Shown: positions 7,719 to 16,936 of the stretch, one piece after another | How the letters are laid out: every line of letters begins with the position of its first letter | How positions within the stretch are numbered: position 1 is the stretch's first letter | From: an uncultured Mycoplasmatota bacterium | GTDB taxonomy: Bacteria > Bacillota_I > Bacilli_A > RF39 > UBA660 | Direction: 5' to 3' | Length of the DNA: 64,000 nucleotides | Assembly (NCBI GenBank): GCA_947056845.1 | Contig: CAMSCJ010000008.1 | Span: 1-64,000 of the forward strand | Notes under the pieces: model-generated | Told to the model about the DNA's origin: nothing | The model's input: the letters and a program-made list of their open reading frames with translations, nothing else | Databases searched by the model: none | Translations under genes and position numbers: made by a program

Positions 7719-10202
7719 TTATTTATTTAATATAGCGTCAATTGGTTTTACTTTAGATATTTTACTAACGGATGCTGATGTAACTAATAAAGCAATAAAG
7801 AATGTATAAATTAGCATAACAATTGGCGTAATTGGATTTACAACAAAACCTTTGATAATAAAGTAGTTTTTACCAAAAATATAAGCATTTAAGAAGTTAC
7901 AAGATACTAACCAACCAACAATTGCTAAAACCCACGCAATTAAAGCAATTAATATAGCTTCATATCCAAATATTTTAATTACATCATTACTTGTTGCACC
8001 TAATGCTCTTAAAATACCAATTTCTTTTTTAGAGTAAGAGATAGATATAACAATAAAACTTGAGAACAGCAAAAATGTAAATAGCATACATACTAAACTA
8101 GCAACTAAAATAAATTTAGCTAAAAATTTATAAATATGCGCAATATAGTTAACTGTATCACCATATTCAAAAGAATAATTATAATAAGTCCCTGCCTCTA
8201 ATTCTTCATTATCAATATTACTTTCTAATTTATTAAAAGCTTTTCTTAGATTATTTAAATTATCATCATAGATTTTGACAGTATAAACCTCTTTTGTAGG
8301 TAACTCTATATCATCTAATAAACTAGGACTTACATAATTATTGCCATCGATAGCTACACCTACAATCTCTAATTCTACATTATATACATTAGCTAAATAA
8401 CTATTAAAATAAAGTGGTGCTAAAGTATTTTGTTCTAAATAAGATTTTATATAATCATTTTGGATTGCCTCATAATCATAATCCCAATTATCATTAGTAA
8501 CTTGATTAAAATAGTTATTAAACTCATCATAATAATTATCATCAATATTTCCTAAATAACCAATAACGACTTGATTTTTTTCTAATGAGTCTATAGTTTT
8601 AATACCATCTTTAGTTACAATTGTTATATTACTATTTAAACCTGTTAGATTAGATATATATATTGAACTATGATTTGTACCATTACTTAACTGGGAATTA
8701 TCTAAAATTTTATCTTTGCTTTCATCCAAAATAACACTTTCTGTAAATCCCTTAACATAAATAAGTTCTCCTTTAGCGCAATAATGATCACGATAATGTT
8801 GCTCTAAATCATAATTATCAGCAAAATGGCCAACTTTTTTAGCCTCTTCATATAAACTATCATCATCATCGATAATTCCTGTTATAATAACTTTATTTTG
8901 ACCTAATTTTAATTCTGTTTTTGAATTAATTATTTCATCATAATTTTTTGGAAAATACAATTTATCATTAGCGTCTTTTATCCCAAATTTTATCATACAA
9001 TCGGCAAAGTATTTATGGACAAGTATTTCATTTGAATTAATAGGTTCATTTCCAATTAAACTACCTAAAATTCTTGAATCATTTATTTCAACAAATTTAA
9101 AATTGTCTAAATAATTTTGAAATATATTATCACCATAACTAAATTCACCAAATTCAAATTTTAAAGGTTCTCCACCACTATAAAGGGTGTATACCAAGTT
9201 TAAATCAGCATTAGTGATGTCTTTTATTTTATCTAAATTACTTTCATCTAAAGAAAGAGGTACAACACTACCATTACCACCTGTTTTACTATAAGCAACA
9301 TCATAAACGTAAGTTTTATTATCCTTCATAGTATTTAACGTTAAATTGGTTTTATTAAATAAAGCACAAGTTACAGCTAAACCCATAAATACAAGGGAAA
9401 TTGTTGTTAATATAATTGTCATTATTAATTTAAGCGGTTTTGCTTTAAAGTTTTTAAAAGCCATTTTTAAGGCATAAGAGAAAGGCAAATGCGATTTTTT
9501 TAATTCAAATGCTTGTGTTTCTAATTTTTCTTCTGGGGCCGTATCATTTATAACATCTCCATCTTGAACTTCAATAATTCGGTCAGCGTATTTTTTGGCC
9601 GATTCCATATCGTGAGATACCACAATTACTAATTCTGTCTTACTAATATTTTTTAAAATATCAAAAATTTGTTCACTTGATTTTTGATCTAAATTACCAG
9701 TTGGTTCATCAGCCATTATTATTTTTGGTTTTTTAACAAGGGCACGAGCAATCGCCACACGTTGTTTTTGCCCACCAGATAATTCATTTATCCTTCGATT
9801 ACCTAAATTACCGATACCCAAATTATCTAATAATTTATCGATTTCATCTCTTGACACTTCCTGATTTTGCAATTTAAGTGATAATTCAATATTCTCATAG
9901 ACGTTATATAAATCTAAAACATTAAACTCTTGAAAAATAAACCCAATATAAGTATTACGATAAGAGTCATATTCATTCTTGTTGAATTTTTCAATATTTT
10001 TGCCATTAACTAAAATTTCACCACTAGTTGGGGCATCTAGTCCACCTAAAAGATTCAATAAAGTCGACTTACCACTACCACTCTTACCAACGATAAAAAC
10101 CATACCTTTATTACCAATTTTTAAATTGATATCATTTAAGGCTGTTGTTGGAAAACTTTTTTTTGCTTTATAAACTTTTTGGACATTTTTTAATTCTATC
10201 AT
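7719..10202 (-). CDS. ABC transporter, fused ATP-binding and FtsX-like permease (MacB type)
   Basis: In this 827-aa protein, residues 1-225 are the ATPase: Walker [11 protein letters not shown] loop FIFQEFNVL, signature LSGGQKQR, Walker [13 protein letters not shown] and switch VVSHD. A helix follows at about 262-282, then a large extracytoplasmic domain (about 290-690), then three C-terminal helices with the FtsX fold ([15 protein letters not shown]). MacB-type transporters are mechanotransmission pumps for peptides, antibiotics or lipoproteins; the substrate is unknown. GGAGTG precedes the start at 10202. It is the first gene of an operon leading into the kinase-like and GNAT genes. Confidence 0.9.
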   Translation of the reverse strand: MIELKNVQKVYKAKKSFPTTALNDINLKIGNKGMVFIVGKSGSGKSTLLNLLGGLDAPTSGEILVNGKNIEKFNKNEYDSYRNTYIGFIFQEFNVLDLYNVYENIELSLKLQNQEVSRDEIDKLLDNLGIGNLGNRRINELSGGQKQRVAIARALVKKPKIIMADEPTGNLDQKSSEQIFDILKNISKTELVIVVSHDMESAKKYADRIIEVQDGDVINDTAPEEKLETQAFELKKSHLPFSYALKMAFKNFKAKPLKLIMTIILTTISLVFMGLAVTCALFNKTNLTLNTMKDNKTYVYDVAYSKTGGNGSVVPLSLDESNLDKIKDITNADLNLVYTLYSGGEPLKFEFGEFSYGDNIFQNYLDNFKFVEINDSRILGSLIGNEPINSNEILVHKYFADCMIKFGIKDANDKLYFPKNYDEIINSKTELKLGQNKVIITGIIDDDDSLYEEAKKVGHFADNYDLEQHYRDHYCAKGELIYVKGFTESVILDESKDKILDNSQLSNGTNHSSIYISNLTGLNSNITIVTKDGIKTIDSLEKNQVVIGYLGNIDDNYYDEFNNYFNQVTNDNWDYDYEAIQNDYIKSYLEQNTLAPLYFNSYLANVYNVELEIVGVAIDGNNYVSPSLLDDIELPTKEVYTVKIYDDNLNNLRKAFNKLESNIDNEELEAGTYYNYSFEYGDTVNYIAHIYKFLAKFILVASLVCMLFTFLLFSSFIVISISYSKKEIGILRALGATSNDVIKIFGYEAILIALIAWVLAIVGWLVSCNFLNAYIFGKNYFIIKGFVVNPITPIVMLIYTFFIALLVTSASVSKISKVKPIDAILNK

Positions 10203-10289
10203 AAATACACTCCTTTTTATAAGTTTATCTTATTTATCTAAAATAAGTATATCATATATTAGTAAGAATTAATATTATTTTAACTAAAA

Positions 10290-10333
10290 TAAAGGTTAGA
10301 ATATTGCTACTTAAATAATATCCTAACCTTTTC
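10290..10333 (-). terminator. intrinsic terminator after the GyrI-like operon
   Basis: A long hairpin with arms AAAGGTTAGAATATT and its near-complement (AATATCCTAACCTTT) lies 6 nt after the stop at 10339. T-rich sequence follows on the minus strand. It separates the 12.5-10.3 kb genes from the MacB-like operon. Confidence 0.75.
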
Positions 10334-10338
10334 AAGTT

Positions 10339-10977
10339 TTATTTAATTCTTTTTATTGGATGTCTAATAACTGTTTTTAATCTACTAGGATCTACTCGTC
10401 TTGGATCACTTAAATAAATTTCGTGATGGTATCTATTCGCATTTATATCTAATTCAAATCCATGTTCCTTCGCATAATTATGTATTAATTCAATTGTTTC
10501 TGGTTCGCTATCATAAGGGCCAATATGCATGACTGTTACGCAAAGACCTTCATCATAAGTTAAAAATTCAACCTTTGAATAATCTTCTTTTTTCTTTTTT
10601 GTGGCTTCACTGATTGCCCAATCAAAATCTTTTCGACTGACAAAATCAGGCAATCTTATAAGAGAAATAAACTGCATATTATCTTTATTATTATAATCAA
10701 TAGTATTTTTTAAACCATCTTGCCACCAAAACCCTTCAAGTGGTGGAACGACATATTCAAAATAACCATCGATTTTATAAGGGCCTTTATAACTCATCTT
10801 AATCGTAAAGGCAATCGCATATAATAAACCAATCGATTTTTTATATTCCCCATTTTCATCATTTGGGTTACCTCTACCCCTAACAGCAAGATAATTCATT
10901 TTAGGTATTTCAACAATACTAGGTTTATTTTTAGGCATATAAAATTCTTTATATTCTTTTTTATAATCAAAAGCCAT
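10339..10977 (-). CDS. GyrI-like small-molecule-binding domain protein
   Basis: The 212-aa protein matches the GyrI-like/COG4832 group: PKMNYLAVRGRGNPNDENGE near the N-terminus, then PPLEGFWWQDG and YDEGLCVTVMHIGPYDSEPETI, then DPRRVDPSRLKTVIRHPI at the C-terminus. Free-standing members of this fold bind or hydrolyse amphipathic and cyanobactin-like compounds in some organisms. The ligand here is not known. Its ATG overlaps the stop of the upstream membrane gene (TAATG), so the two are translationally coupled. A terminator follows. Confidence 0.85.
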   Translation of the reverse strand: MAFDYKKEYKEFYMPKNKPSIVEIPKMNYLAVRGRGNPNDENGEYKKSIGLLYAIAFTIKMSYKGPYKIDGYFEYVVPPLEGFWWQDGLKNTIDYNNKDNMQFISLIRLPDFVSRKDFDWAISEATKKKKEDYSKVEFLTYDEGLCVTVMHIGPYDSEPETIELIHNYAKEHGFELDINANRYHHEIYLSDPRRVDPSRLKTVIRHPIKRIK

Positions 10978-11954
10978 TATTCCACATCCTTTCTTTTGCT
11001 TTTTATAAATTCTTTATATTTTTTTATATTTTCATTTGTATAATCAAGTAAGATTGAATTGTTTTTTTGATATATAGTCTGCATTATTTCGATTAGGTCA
11101 TTATCTTTAAATGTTGATGCTAGTGAAAAAGTCTTTTTATTTTTAAGACACACCATCAAATCTTTGCCGACTGTTATACCCTTAGTTTTTCTTTTTAAAA
11201 TATACATCCAATAAATATCACTAAAAGGCACAACTTTAAAGCCAGTTGAAGTAGAAATAATATTTTTATCTGTTAAATAAACACCTACTTTAAGATAACT
11301 TATAGTATTTTTATCATTTAATTGTCTTTCCAATTCTTCTTTACCATATTTTTTAATTGCTGATTGTAAGTTTTTTCTAGTGATAATATAAGATAATATT
11401 ATAATTATATCAATAATAAGGAAGAAGGTTCCTAATAAATTAAAAATTAATTTTATATTAATGGTAGGGCTTTCGCCACTATCAATATAAGTACCACCAA
11501 AATATTTATCATAGTTTGTAATATTAATTAGGTTATCATTATACTCTCTATTATATGTTTTAATAGAAGCACGTTTTAAGGAATCATATATTTGATGTGT
11601 AGTTCCTTCTATTTTATATTTAAAATTTTCTTTATCATTTTCGTATTCCTGCATTATTTTATTATATAAATAAAGTGGTAATTTTACTAAATATTGATTA
11701 TTACTATTTGATACAATATAAAAGATTTGTTCTTTTCCACCATTTGGCGTCACCTTAAACATAATAGGTGGATTTTCTATTTCAATACAAACAAAGTTAT
11801 CAATGGTACTCCTATTTTCATCAAAATTTTGGCAAACATTTTTATTAGTTCTTACTAAAATTTCACCAAATGTAAAAAATAATAATGTTAATAAAGTAAA
11901 AATGATAACTAAATGGGGCTTTTTAACTGTTTCTAATAAATTATTTTTATGCAT
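10977..11954 (-). CDS. Membrane protein, DUF6709-like
   Basis: The 325-aa protein has a transmembrane helix near residue 20, an extracytoplasmic stretch to about residue 165, a second helix (about 168-192) and a C-terminal cytoplasmic domain. That domain resembles the PH/YcxB-like fold of DUF6709 proteins (YLTDKNIISTSTGFKVVPFSDIYWMY). I do not know its function. A GGTGGTG site precedes the start at 11954. It sits between another small membrane gene (26 nt upstream) and the coupled GyrI-like gene, so three genes form one operon. Confidence 0.6.
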   Translation of the reverse strand: MHKNNLLETVKKPHLVIIFTLLTLLFFTFGEILVRTNKNVCQNFDENRSTIDNFVCIEIENPPIMFKVTPNGGKEQIFYIVSNSNNQYLVKLPLYLYNKIMQEYENDKENFKYKIEGTTHQIYDSLKRASIKTYNREYNDNLINITNYDKYFGGTYIDSGESPTINIKLIFNLLGTFFLIIDIIIILSYIITRKNLQSAIKKYGKEELERQLNDKNTISYLKVGVYLTDKNIISTSTGFKVVPFSDIYWMYILKRKTKGITVGKDLMVCLKNKKTFSLASTFKDNDLIEIMQTIYQKNNSILLDYTNENIKKYKEFIKSKRKDVE

Positions 11955-11980
11955 ATAAACACCACCAATATAAATAATTA

Positions 11981-12481
11981 TTAAAGTTTATGATCTTTTT
12001 TTATTTTTAAATAATCCTCAATAATCCCAAAATAAGTACTTGTATTTTTCTGTTTAATAAATTCCGTAAATAATTCTTGATAGCCACTCATAAACTGTGA
12101 CTTCAATTTATACTCTTCACCATTTTTTAAATAAATTACTTGTTTTTTACCGATTACTTGTCCTCTATTACCTCTTACTAAAGCAAGACGTTCCTCTACA
12201 ACCACAATATCTTTATAATTTATTTCCTTTAAAATTCTAACAGAAAACATATATTCATTGGTTAAATACCAACCATCGTAAATTAAATAATTATCACTTA
12301 AATCTTTTTCTAATTTTTCTAACTTATCCATCGTATTTTCTTTCATAAATTTCTTTGTTGTATAAATTTGTTTTATTAAATCTTTATTCAAAAAAATCAA
12401 TATTACTATAATAAAAATGATAAAAATAATATTAGCTCTAAAACAGAAAATAAACGCTAATAAAATAAATAAATTAAGCAC
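11981..12481 (-). CDS. Small membrane-anchored protein of unknown function, start probably displaced by a frameshift
   Basis: The 166-aa open frame starts with GTG at 12481. It has one or two N-terminal hydrophobic helices and a soluble C-terminal domain (YDGWYLTNEYMFSVRILKEINY) similar in style to the next gene's YcxB-like region. The GTG has no ribosome site. A strong AAAGAGG site and ATG lie at 12533, but that frame stops after 15 codons. If one A is skipped in the A7 run at 12505-12511 (minus strand), the two frames join into one longer N-terminus. Either frameshifting or transcript slippage occurs, the gene is damaged, or the assembly has an extra base. Confidence 0.55.
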   Translation of the reverse strand: MLNLFILLAFIFCFRANIIFIIFIIVILIFLNKDLIKQIYTTKKFMKENTMDKLEKLEKDLSDNYLIYDGWYLTNEYMFSVRILKEINYKDIVVVEERLALVRGNRGQVIGKKQVIYLKNGEEYKLKSQFMSGYQELFTEFIKQKNTSTYFGIIEDYLKIKKDHKL

Positions 12482-12587
12482 TATGTTAATTAATAATAAC
12501 TGATGAAGATGTTTTTTTAAAAGTAAATTTCATACATACCTCTTTATAAAATTATAATTTCTGTATTTTAATTATACCAAAAATAAG

Positions 12588-12616
12588 GCAAATCTAGAAT
12601 ACGATTTACCTTATAA
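12588..12616 (-). terminator. intrinsic terminator after the DUF3795 gene
   Basis: The minus-strand hairpin (AAGGTAAATC ... GATTTGCCTT) is followed by ATTTTT, 17 nt after the stop at 12633. One A-C mismatch interrupts the stem. Confidence 0.65.
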
Positions 12617-12632
12617 TTTTCAATAATATTTT

Positions 12633-12923
12633 TTATTCACAATTATTGCACCATTTTTTACAATTTTCAATTCTTAATCCATTATCCCCCTGTTCTTTAT
12701 CATAAGCAAAAGACTTTAATAAATCACAAGGAAAATCACTACATTCACCACAACATTCTAAATTTTTGTCTTCACAACACGATTTAACGGGGCAAGAATC
12801 CCCCCAAAACGGTTTTTCAATCTTGGTACAACCTTCACAAACATTATCATTTAAAAATTGACATCCGCTACAACAAATACCACATCTTGATTCTTTTTTA
12901 GTTTTAACAGAAACACTATCCAT
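12633..12923 (-). CDS. Cysteine-rich DUF3795-like protein
   Basis: The 96-aa protein contains sixteen cysteines by eye, arranged as CGICCSGC, CEGC, CPVKSCC, CCGECSDFPC and CKKWC. This is the DUF3795 pattern, thought to bind zinc or iron-sulphur clusters. Family members are small, common in anaerobic Firmicutes and have no assigned activity. The TTG codon at 12938 lies in the ribosome site (TTGGAGG), so the ATG at 12923 is the better start. It appears to be a single-gene unit with its own terminator. Confidence 0.82.
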   Translation of the reverse strand: MDSVSVKTKKESRCGICCSGCQFLNDNVCEGCTKIEKPFWGDSCPVKSCCEDKNLECCGECSDFPCDLLKSFAYDKEQGDNGLRIENCKKWCNNCE

Positions 12924-13016
12924 AATTAATACCTCCAATTTAATATAATTATTTTTAATACTATCATTATAACACAGAAAATGAAAATATCATAAATTTT
13001 AAATTATAAAATACAA

Positions 13017-13388
13017 TTAATAATTATGCGAATAAAAATCAATAATAAGGACATTTTTACTTATTAAATAGTTGCCAATTGCATTTGTTTCATTTATCCA
13101 TTTTTGTGGAGACATATAAAAACTATTTTTGCCTGCTAAATTTTCAAAGGTCGTAAATTCGTGACCTTTGAATTTTGAATTGTTAACACTTTCCCACAAT
13201 TCCAAATAAGAAATAACATCTTTATTTCTCATCCAAGTTTTTATTGGTATTTTTGGTTCATCCAGATTAGCATATCTTGCTAAATTTGTTAAAGAAATAT
13301 ATTCAGAATTACCTGATTTAATAATTCCAATCTTATTATTTTTAACATTTATTTCTTCTCTTATTAAATTATTTTTTAAAACTTTCAA
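13017..13388 (-). pseudogene. KilA-N domain protein, truncated
   Basis: The 123-aa frame matches the first part of KilA-N domain proteins: EYISLTNLARYANLDEPKIP, IKTWMRNKDVISYLELWES and FKGHEFTTFENLAGKNSF, then SPQKWINETNAIG. Intact relatives continue with a GG.Y.H.DIA.EFA core and a long C-terminal region. Here the match breaks after INETNAIGNYLISK and the frame ends within about 14 residues, with no recognisable continuation downstream. The only possible start is a TTG with poor ribosome-site spacing. It is probably the remnant of a phage- or mobile-element-borne antirepressor-like gene. Confidence 0.7.
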
Positions 13389-13702
13389 GCTCCCACATTC
13401 ATATTATTATAACAAAATCACTACTACATTTCTACTACCAAACTTTGGGATTTTAATCTGTTTATTAACAAATTATCCTTTAAAATAAAGCAATTTTGTT
13501 AATTGTGTCATATCAGACATACTTTCTAAATGATTCATCCCATTCTCTACTTAATTAATGTACTAATATTTATACATAAGATACTTTTATTCTATATTAT
13601 TTTTTCATCATATTCTCACTTTCTAATCGGAATATTAAAATTTATATCATCACAAATTGATACGACTACATAATATAAACACTATAGAATGTCATTTGAT
13701 TG
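13389..13702. other. 314-bp stretch without an intact gene, next to the broken KilA-N gene
   Basis: An extended -10 element (TGTTATAAT) occurs on the minus strand at about 13407-13415, ahead of the KilA-N remnant. A 21-codon minus-strand frame at 13473-13538 (MNHLESMSDMTQ...) looks coding-like but has no ribosome site and may be a decayed gene end. I see no terminator, repeat or RNA gene here. Confidence 0.5.
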
Positions 13703-14188
13703 CTACTTCTTATTTTTTTTAGTTCCCTTTAAAAGTGTCCCGACAAATCCATTTTCAATTACACCTTTTACAGTATCTCTTGTATTAAAACCTAACACAT
13801 CATCTACTGTATTAAACGTATCTTTTATTTTTTCAGCACCTCGTTTAAACATTGATGTTCCTGTAATAGCGTCAACAATCTTTGTTACAAATTTTTTTGC
13901 TTCTATAATACCACTAAATCGCAAACTAAAATTCTTATCTATTGTTTGCATAAATACATCACAATTTTTTTGATGTATTTGAGGCTTATTATTATAAGTT
14001 TTAATATTATCTAACATAATTATATCCGCAATTTTTGTTTCTGTCCTAGTTTTAAATAAGCCGGCTTTAATAGTCTCAGTTTTTTCAAATATAAGCTTTT
14101 TAGATGTTAAAATAATTTTTGAATATTCCTGTAAATCAGAATTTTCATATAGTATTACTTCATCTTCTGTTAATTCATAATTATTCAT
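13703..14188 (-). CDS. PH-domain-like protein
   Basis: The 161-aa protein has an N-terminal region of alternating strands: LTEDEVILYENSDLQ, KIILTSKKLIFEKT, then TKIADIIMLDNIKTY. This is the pattern of bacterial PH-like domains such as YcxB/bPH2. The C-terminal 60 residues are helical, basic and glycine-containing (RGAEKIKDTF, GVIENGFVGTLLKG), possibly a membrane-contacting tail. It has no catalytic motifs and no known role. A GGAGG site precedes the start at 14188. Neighbours on both sides are unrelated and separated by gaps, so it is probably a single gene. Confidence 0.6.
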   Translation of the reverse strand: MNNYELTEDEVILYENSDLQEYSKIILTSKKLIFEKTETIKAGLFKTRTETKIADIIMLDNIKTYNNKPQIHQKNCDVFMQTIDKNFSLRFSGIIEAKKFVTKIVDAITGTSMFKRGAEKIKDTFNTVDDVLGFNTRDTVKGVIENGFVGTLLKGTKKNKK

Positions 14189-14271
14189 ACATTACCTCCA
14201 AATATAATTATTCCAAAATAGTGTTTGTAAATTTCGCGAATTGAGTTTTATTATATAAATTACCGTTCATA

Positions 14272-14691
14272 TTACTCTATATTAAAGCTTTCTATTTTTA
14301 AATCACAATAATATCTACCACTTTCACTAGTAAACTTTAAAACACAATAATCTGGATCAGTAACACCTTTTTTATAAAACATTGTGTCTCCTTTTTCCCA
14401 TATTATATTTTTAGTAGCTTGATCAGTTAATACTTCCATTTTTCCTTTTAGCATTACACCTACATACTTAATAAGGCCTTTATGATAAAAATAAATACTG
14501 GCATTAGGATTATTTTTATAGTGTTGTACTCTCACAGATGATGTATTTGTTGAAAAATAAAATTCCCTCAAACCTTTTCTTTTTCTGGGTCTCAACATTG
14601 CTTTAACATTAGGATAACCAAATTCATTAATAGAACATATAAAACTTACTTTTTGTTTAGCAATGAATTTTTCTATTTTGCATAATTCCAT
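14272..14691 (-). CDS. Pyridoxamine 5'-phosphate oxidase-like flavin-binding protein
   Basis: The 139-aa split-barrel protein has an N-terminal LCKIEKFIAKQKVSFICSINE, GYPNVKAMLRPRKRKGLREFYFSTNTSS, NPNASIYFYHKG and GVMLKGKMEVLTD. These are the successive strands of the general-stress or PNPOx-like family, which bind FMN or F420. The set FSTNTSS..V.....NP..S.YF is the usual cofactor strand. Catalysis and substrate are unknown. The CPBP protease gene lies 27 nt upstream and may share the transcript. Confidence 0.85.
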   Translation of the reverse strand: MELCKIEKFIAKQKVSFICSINEFGYPNVKAMLRPRKRKGLREFYFSTNTSSVRVQHYKNNPNASIYFYHKGLIKYVGVMLKGKMEVLTDQATKNIIWEKGDTMFYKKGVTDPDYCVLKFTSESGRYYCDLKIESFNIE

Positions 14692-14718
14692 ATTTTTAAC
14701 TCACTTTCAAATGGTCAT

Positions 14719-15345
14719 TTAGATAACATTTTGTAAATAATCGATAGCATAATGTAAAGAAACAGGAATCGTAATATCTTTTCTTTTATAAGTAATAAAA
14801 CACATAACTAAATGAAACACAAAACAAAATATTAATTGGGGTAATGACCATATTATATAGTTTATAGATACATTGTTATTTACATACATTTGAAAGGGTA
14901 AATGTATTAATGAAAATAATAATGCGCCGATTAAGAAAATTATAGATTTTTTCAATTTTAAACCAAACAAATAGTTTTGAATAAATCCTCTAAATATTAT
15001 TTCCTCTAATAACGATATATAAAGTAAATAATATAGACTCCCTTTAATTAATTTCAAAAGCGGATACTTTCCAATGATAACACTTAAAATAAAGACTAAT
15101 ATGATAATAGAAAAGCTAATTATAAGATTAATTTTCAGTTTGTCTTTTTTTAATCCTAGATTAACAATACTTTTATCTTTTATAATTACAATTAAAATTC
15201 CCGTAATAGCAAAAGCCCAATAAATTAAATTATAGTTACGAACTCCATTTTTATATAAAACACCCATCAGAAATAATCCAATCATATATAAAAGCCAATA
15301 AACGATGGCAATTAAAGCATAATTCTTACTTTTGTCTTGATACAT
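14719..15345 (-). CDS. CPBP-family intramembrane protease (Abi/CAAX-like)
   Basis: The 208-aa protein has about six membrane helices. The diagnostic motif is LEEIIFRGFIQNYLF (EExxxR), followed by LLFSLIHLPFQMY with the catalytic-site His and a final SLHYAIDYLQN. These residues form the glutamic intramembrane protease site known from Rce1/CPBP enzymes. In Gram-positives the family is linked to bacteriocin maturation or self-immunity. No bacteriocin gene is visible nearby, so the substrate is unknown. Confidence 0.88.
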   Translation of the reverse strand: MYQDKSKNYALIAIVYWLLYMIGLFLMGVLYKNGVRNYNLIYWAFAITGILIVIIKDKSIVNLGLKKDKLKINLIISFSIIILVFILSVIIGKYPLLKLIKGSLYYLLYISLLEEIIFRGFIQNYLFGLKLKKSIIFLIGALLFSLIHLPFQMYVNNNVSINYIIWSLPQLIFCFVFHLVMCFITYKRKDITIPVSLHYAIDYLQNVI

Positions 15346-15400
15346 ATCTTTCTCCTAATAAATTTATTTATTATATATATTTTCGCAATATATATAATTA

Positions 15401-16660
15401 TTATTTTTCTAAAAGGAAGACACTATCTGGATTAACTGTAAAATCAGGTGTATAAATAATCCAATCAGTTATATCATTTTGTGTGTACCATTCTTCATAA
15501 CCTGTATGTATATTTTCTAAATAGTATGGTTCTTGAGTAAGTCTTGCCTTAAATTTATTACCATCAATTTCTAAAAGTTCAAACCAAATATGTTCAAATT
15601 GCCCTTCTTCTTTTAAAGGTAAGCCAATTTTAATGATAATTTTATTATTTTTATCTTCAAAAGATGTTTTAACATAATCAAATCTTTCAATTGCAAGATT
15701 TCGCATTCGATTAGTTTCTTCATTACTTAAGAAGAATATTGGATTTTCACCCCATAATTTATCATAGATTGATACTTTACTTAGTTTTTTCTTTTGTTCA
15801 TCCTTTTCTGTTTTATATAAGAAAATTACGCTAGTTTTGCTATTATGACCTTGCTCTCGATCTTTGATTCCACCTAAATCTAAATTTTTATATTCTAAAA
15901 TTCCTTCTGTCCAGGACACACAAGTTATTACAATCGGTGTACCATTAACTAGATTTCCTATATATACTCCATTTAAGCGTGGATCTTCCTTTTCTACTTT
16001 ATCTATTAAATACATAGCATAGGTATTAATTAAATTATAGTGATTTTGTCTATTTTTTTCATCTGATTCTAAAATTTCTAATTCAGTAATTCCACATCTA
16101 CAAAGTCCATGAGTATGAAGCCATACCTTTTTATCCTCTCCCATTACTGCTTGAACTGAAAATAAATCTTTAGAGCTTGGTAAAACTTTAGAATTTGCTG
16201 CTAATAATACCCATTTTCTAGATAATATTCTTTCAGCGCTCTCATCTAAAATACATAATAAATTTGGTACCATAGCTGTAGCTAATTTAAGTTGTAAATG
16301 ATAACTTTTCTTGGCATTATCATTAAATTTCATAAATATTGTTAAAGCCTTTTTAGCACTCAAAATATCCTCTTTTTCTTGATTAGAAAATAAAGGATTG
16401 TTTAAATAATATTCAGGTACTGACACCCCTCCAGCATAAGCACCTACTTCAAATTCTAAACCATCATATCCTAAAATAAAAAACATAATAGCCTTTTCCT
16501 CATCAAAATGATGTTTCTTAATCTCAACACCTTTGATTTTTTCTACACAATTCAAAATATCTTTTAATAAATCTTCCTTTTCATTAGCTGTTATTGCCAT
16601 CATATAAGATGATTCTTCCCAATAATTTAATGGTGCTTCCACCAATTTTTTCTTGTTCAT
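15401..16660 (-). CDS. DUF4026/DUF2314-type protein
   Basis: The protein has 419 aa. The N-terminal two thirds resemble DUF4026 (for example LGYDGLEFEVGAYAGGV and RILSRKWVLLAANSKVLPSSKDLFSVQAV). The last 90 residues match DUF2314: EHIWFELLEIDGNKFKARL, then YEEWYTQNDITDWIIYTPD. DUF2314 domains are small barrels found in many predicted toxin-immunity or stress proteins; no activity is established. WLHTHGLCRCGITELEIL is a striking His/Cys-rich segment that could bind metal. An AAAGGA site precedes the ATG at 16660. The gene stands alone. Confidence 0.75.
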   Translation of the reverse strand: MNKKKLVEAPLNYWEESSYMMAITANEKEDLLKDILNCVEKIKGVEIKKHHFDEEKAIMFFILGYDGLEFEVGAYAGGVSVPEYYLNNPLFSNQEKEDILSAKKALTIFMKFNDNAKKSYHLQLKLATAMVPNLLCILDESAERILSRKWVLLAANSKVLPSSKDLFSVQAVMGEDKKVWLHTHGLCRCGITELEILESDEKNRQNHYNLINTYAMYLIDKVEKEDPRLNGVYIGNLVNGTPIVITCVSWTEGILEYKNLDLGGIKDREQGHNSKTSVIFLYKTEKDEQKKKLSKVSIYDKLWGENPIFFLSNEETNRMRNLAIERFDYVKTSFEDKNNKIIIKIGLPLKEEGQFEHIWFELLEIDGNKFKARLTQEPYYLENIHTGYEEWYTQNDITDWIIYTPDFTVNPDSVFLLEK

Positions 16661-16813
16661 ATTTTTTAATCCTTTCCAAATATTCTCTTTGTCTCATACT
16701 AAATATTTAGTTTTATTTGATATCTTTTAGCACTTGTCACTTACACTAAACATTATAACATAAAAAAGCAAATTCCCAAAATCATAGAATCTGCCATTTA
16801 TATTTTATTTAAA

Positions 16814-16853
16814 CATCTATAGTATCAGAATATTATTATTCTAATAGATGGTT
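16814..16853 (-). terminator. possible terminator after the polysaccharide deacetylase gene
   Basis: An imperfect hairpin built from CATCTATTAGAAT and ATTCTGATACTATAGATG (minus strand) lies about 85 nt after the stop at 16937. The T tract is weak. Confidence 0.4.
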
Positions 16854-16936
16854 TCTTAATACTATTTTTTATTGTAAATCATCTTTTTTAACCCAACTTT
16901 GTAATTTGGTGAAAAAAACATACTAAAGTGATCATT

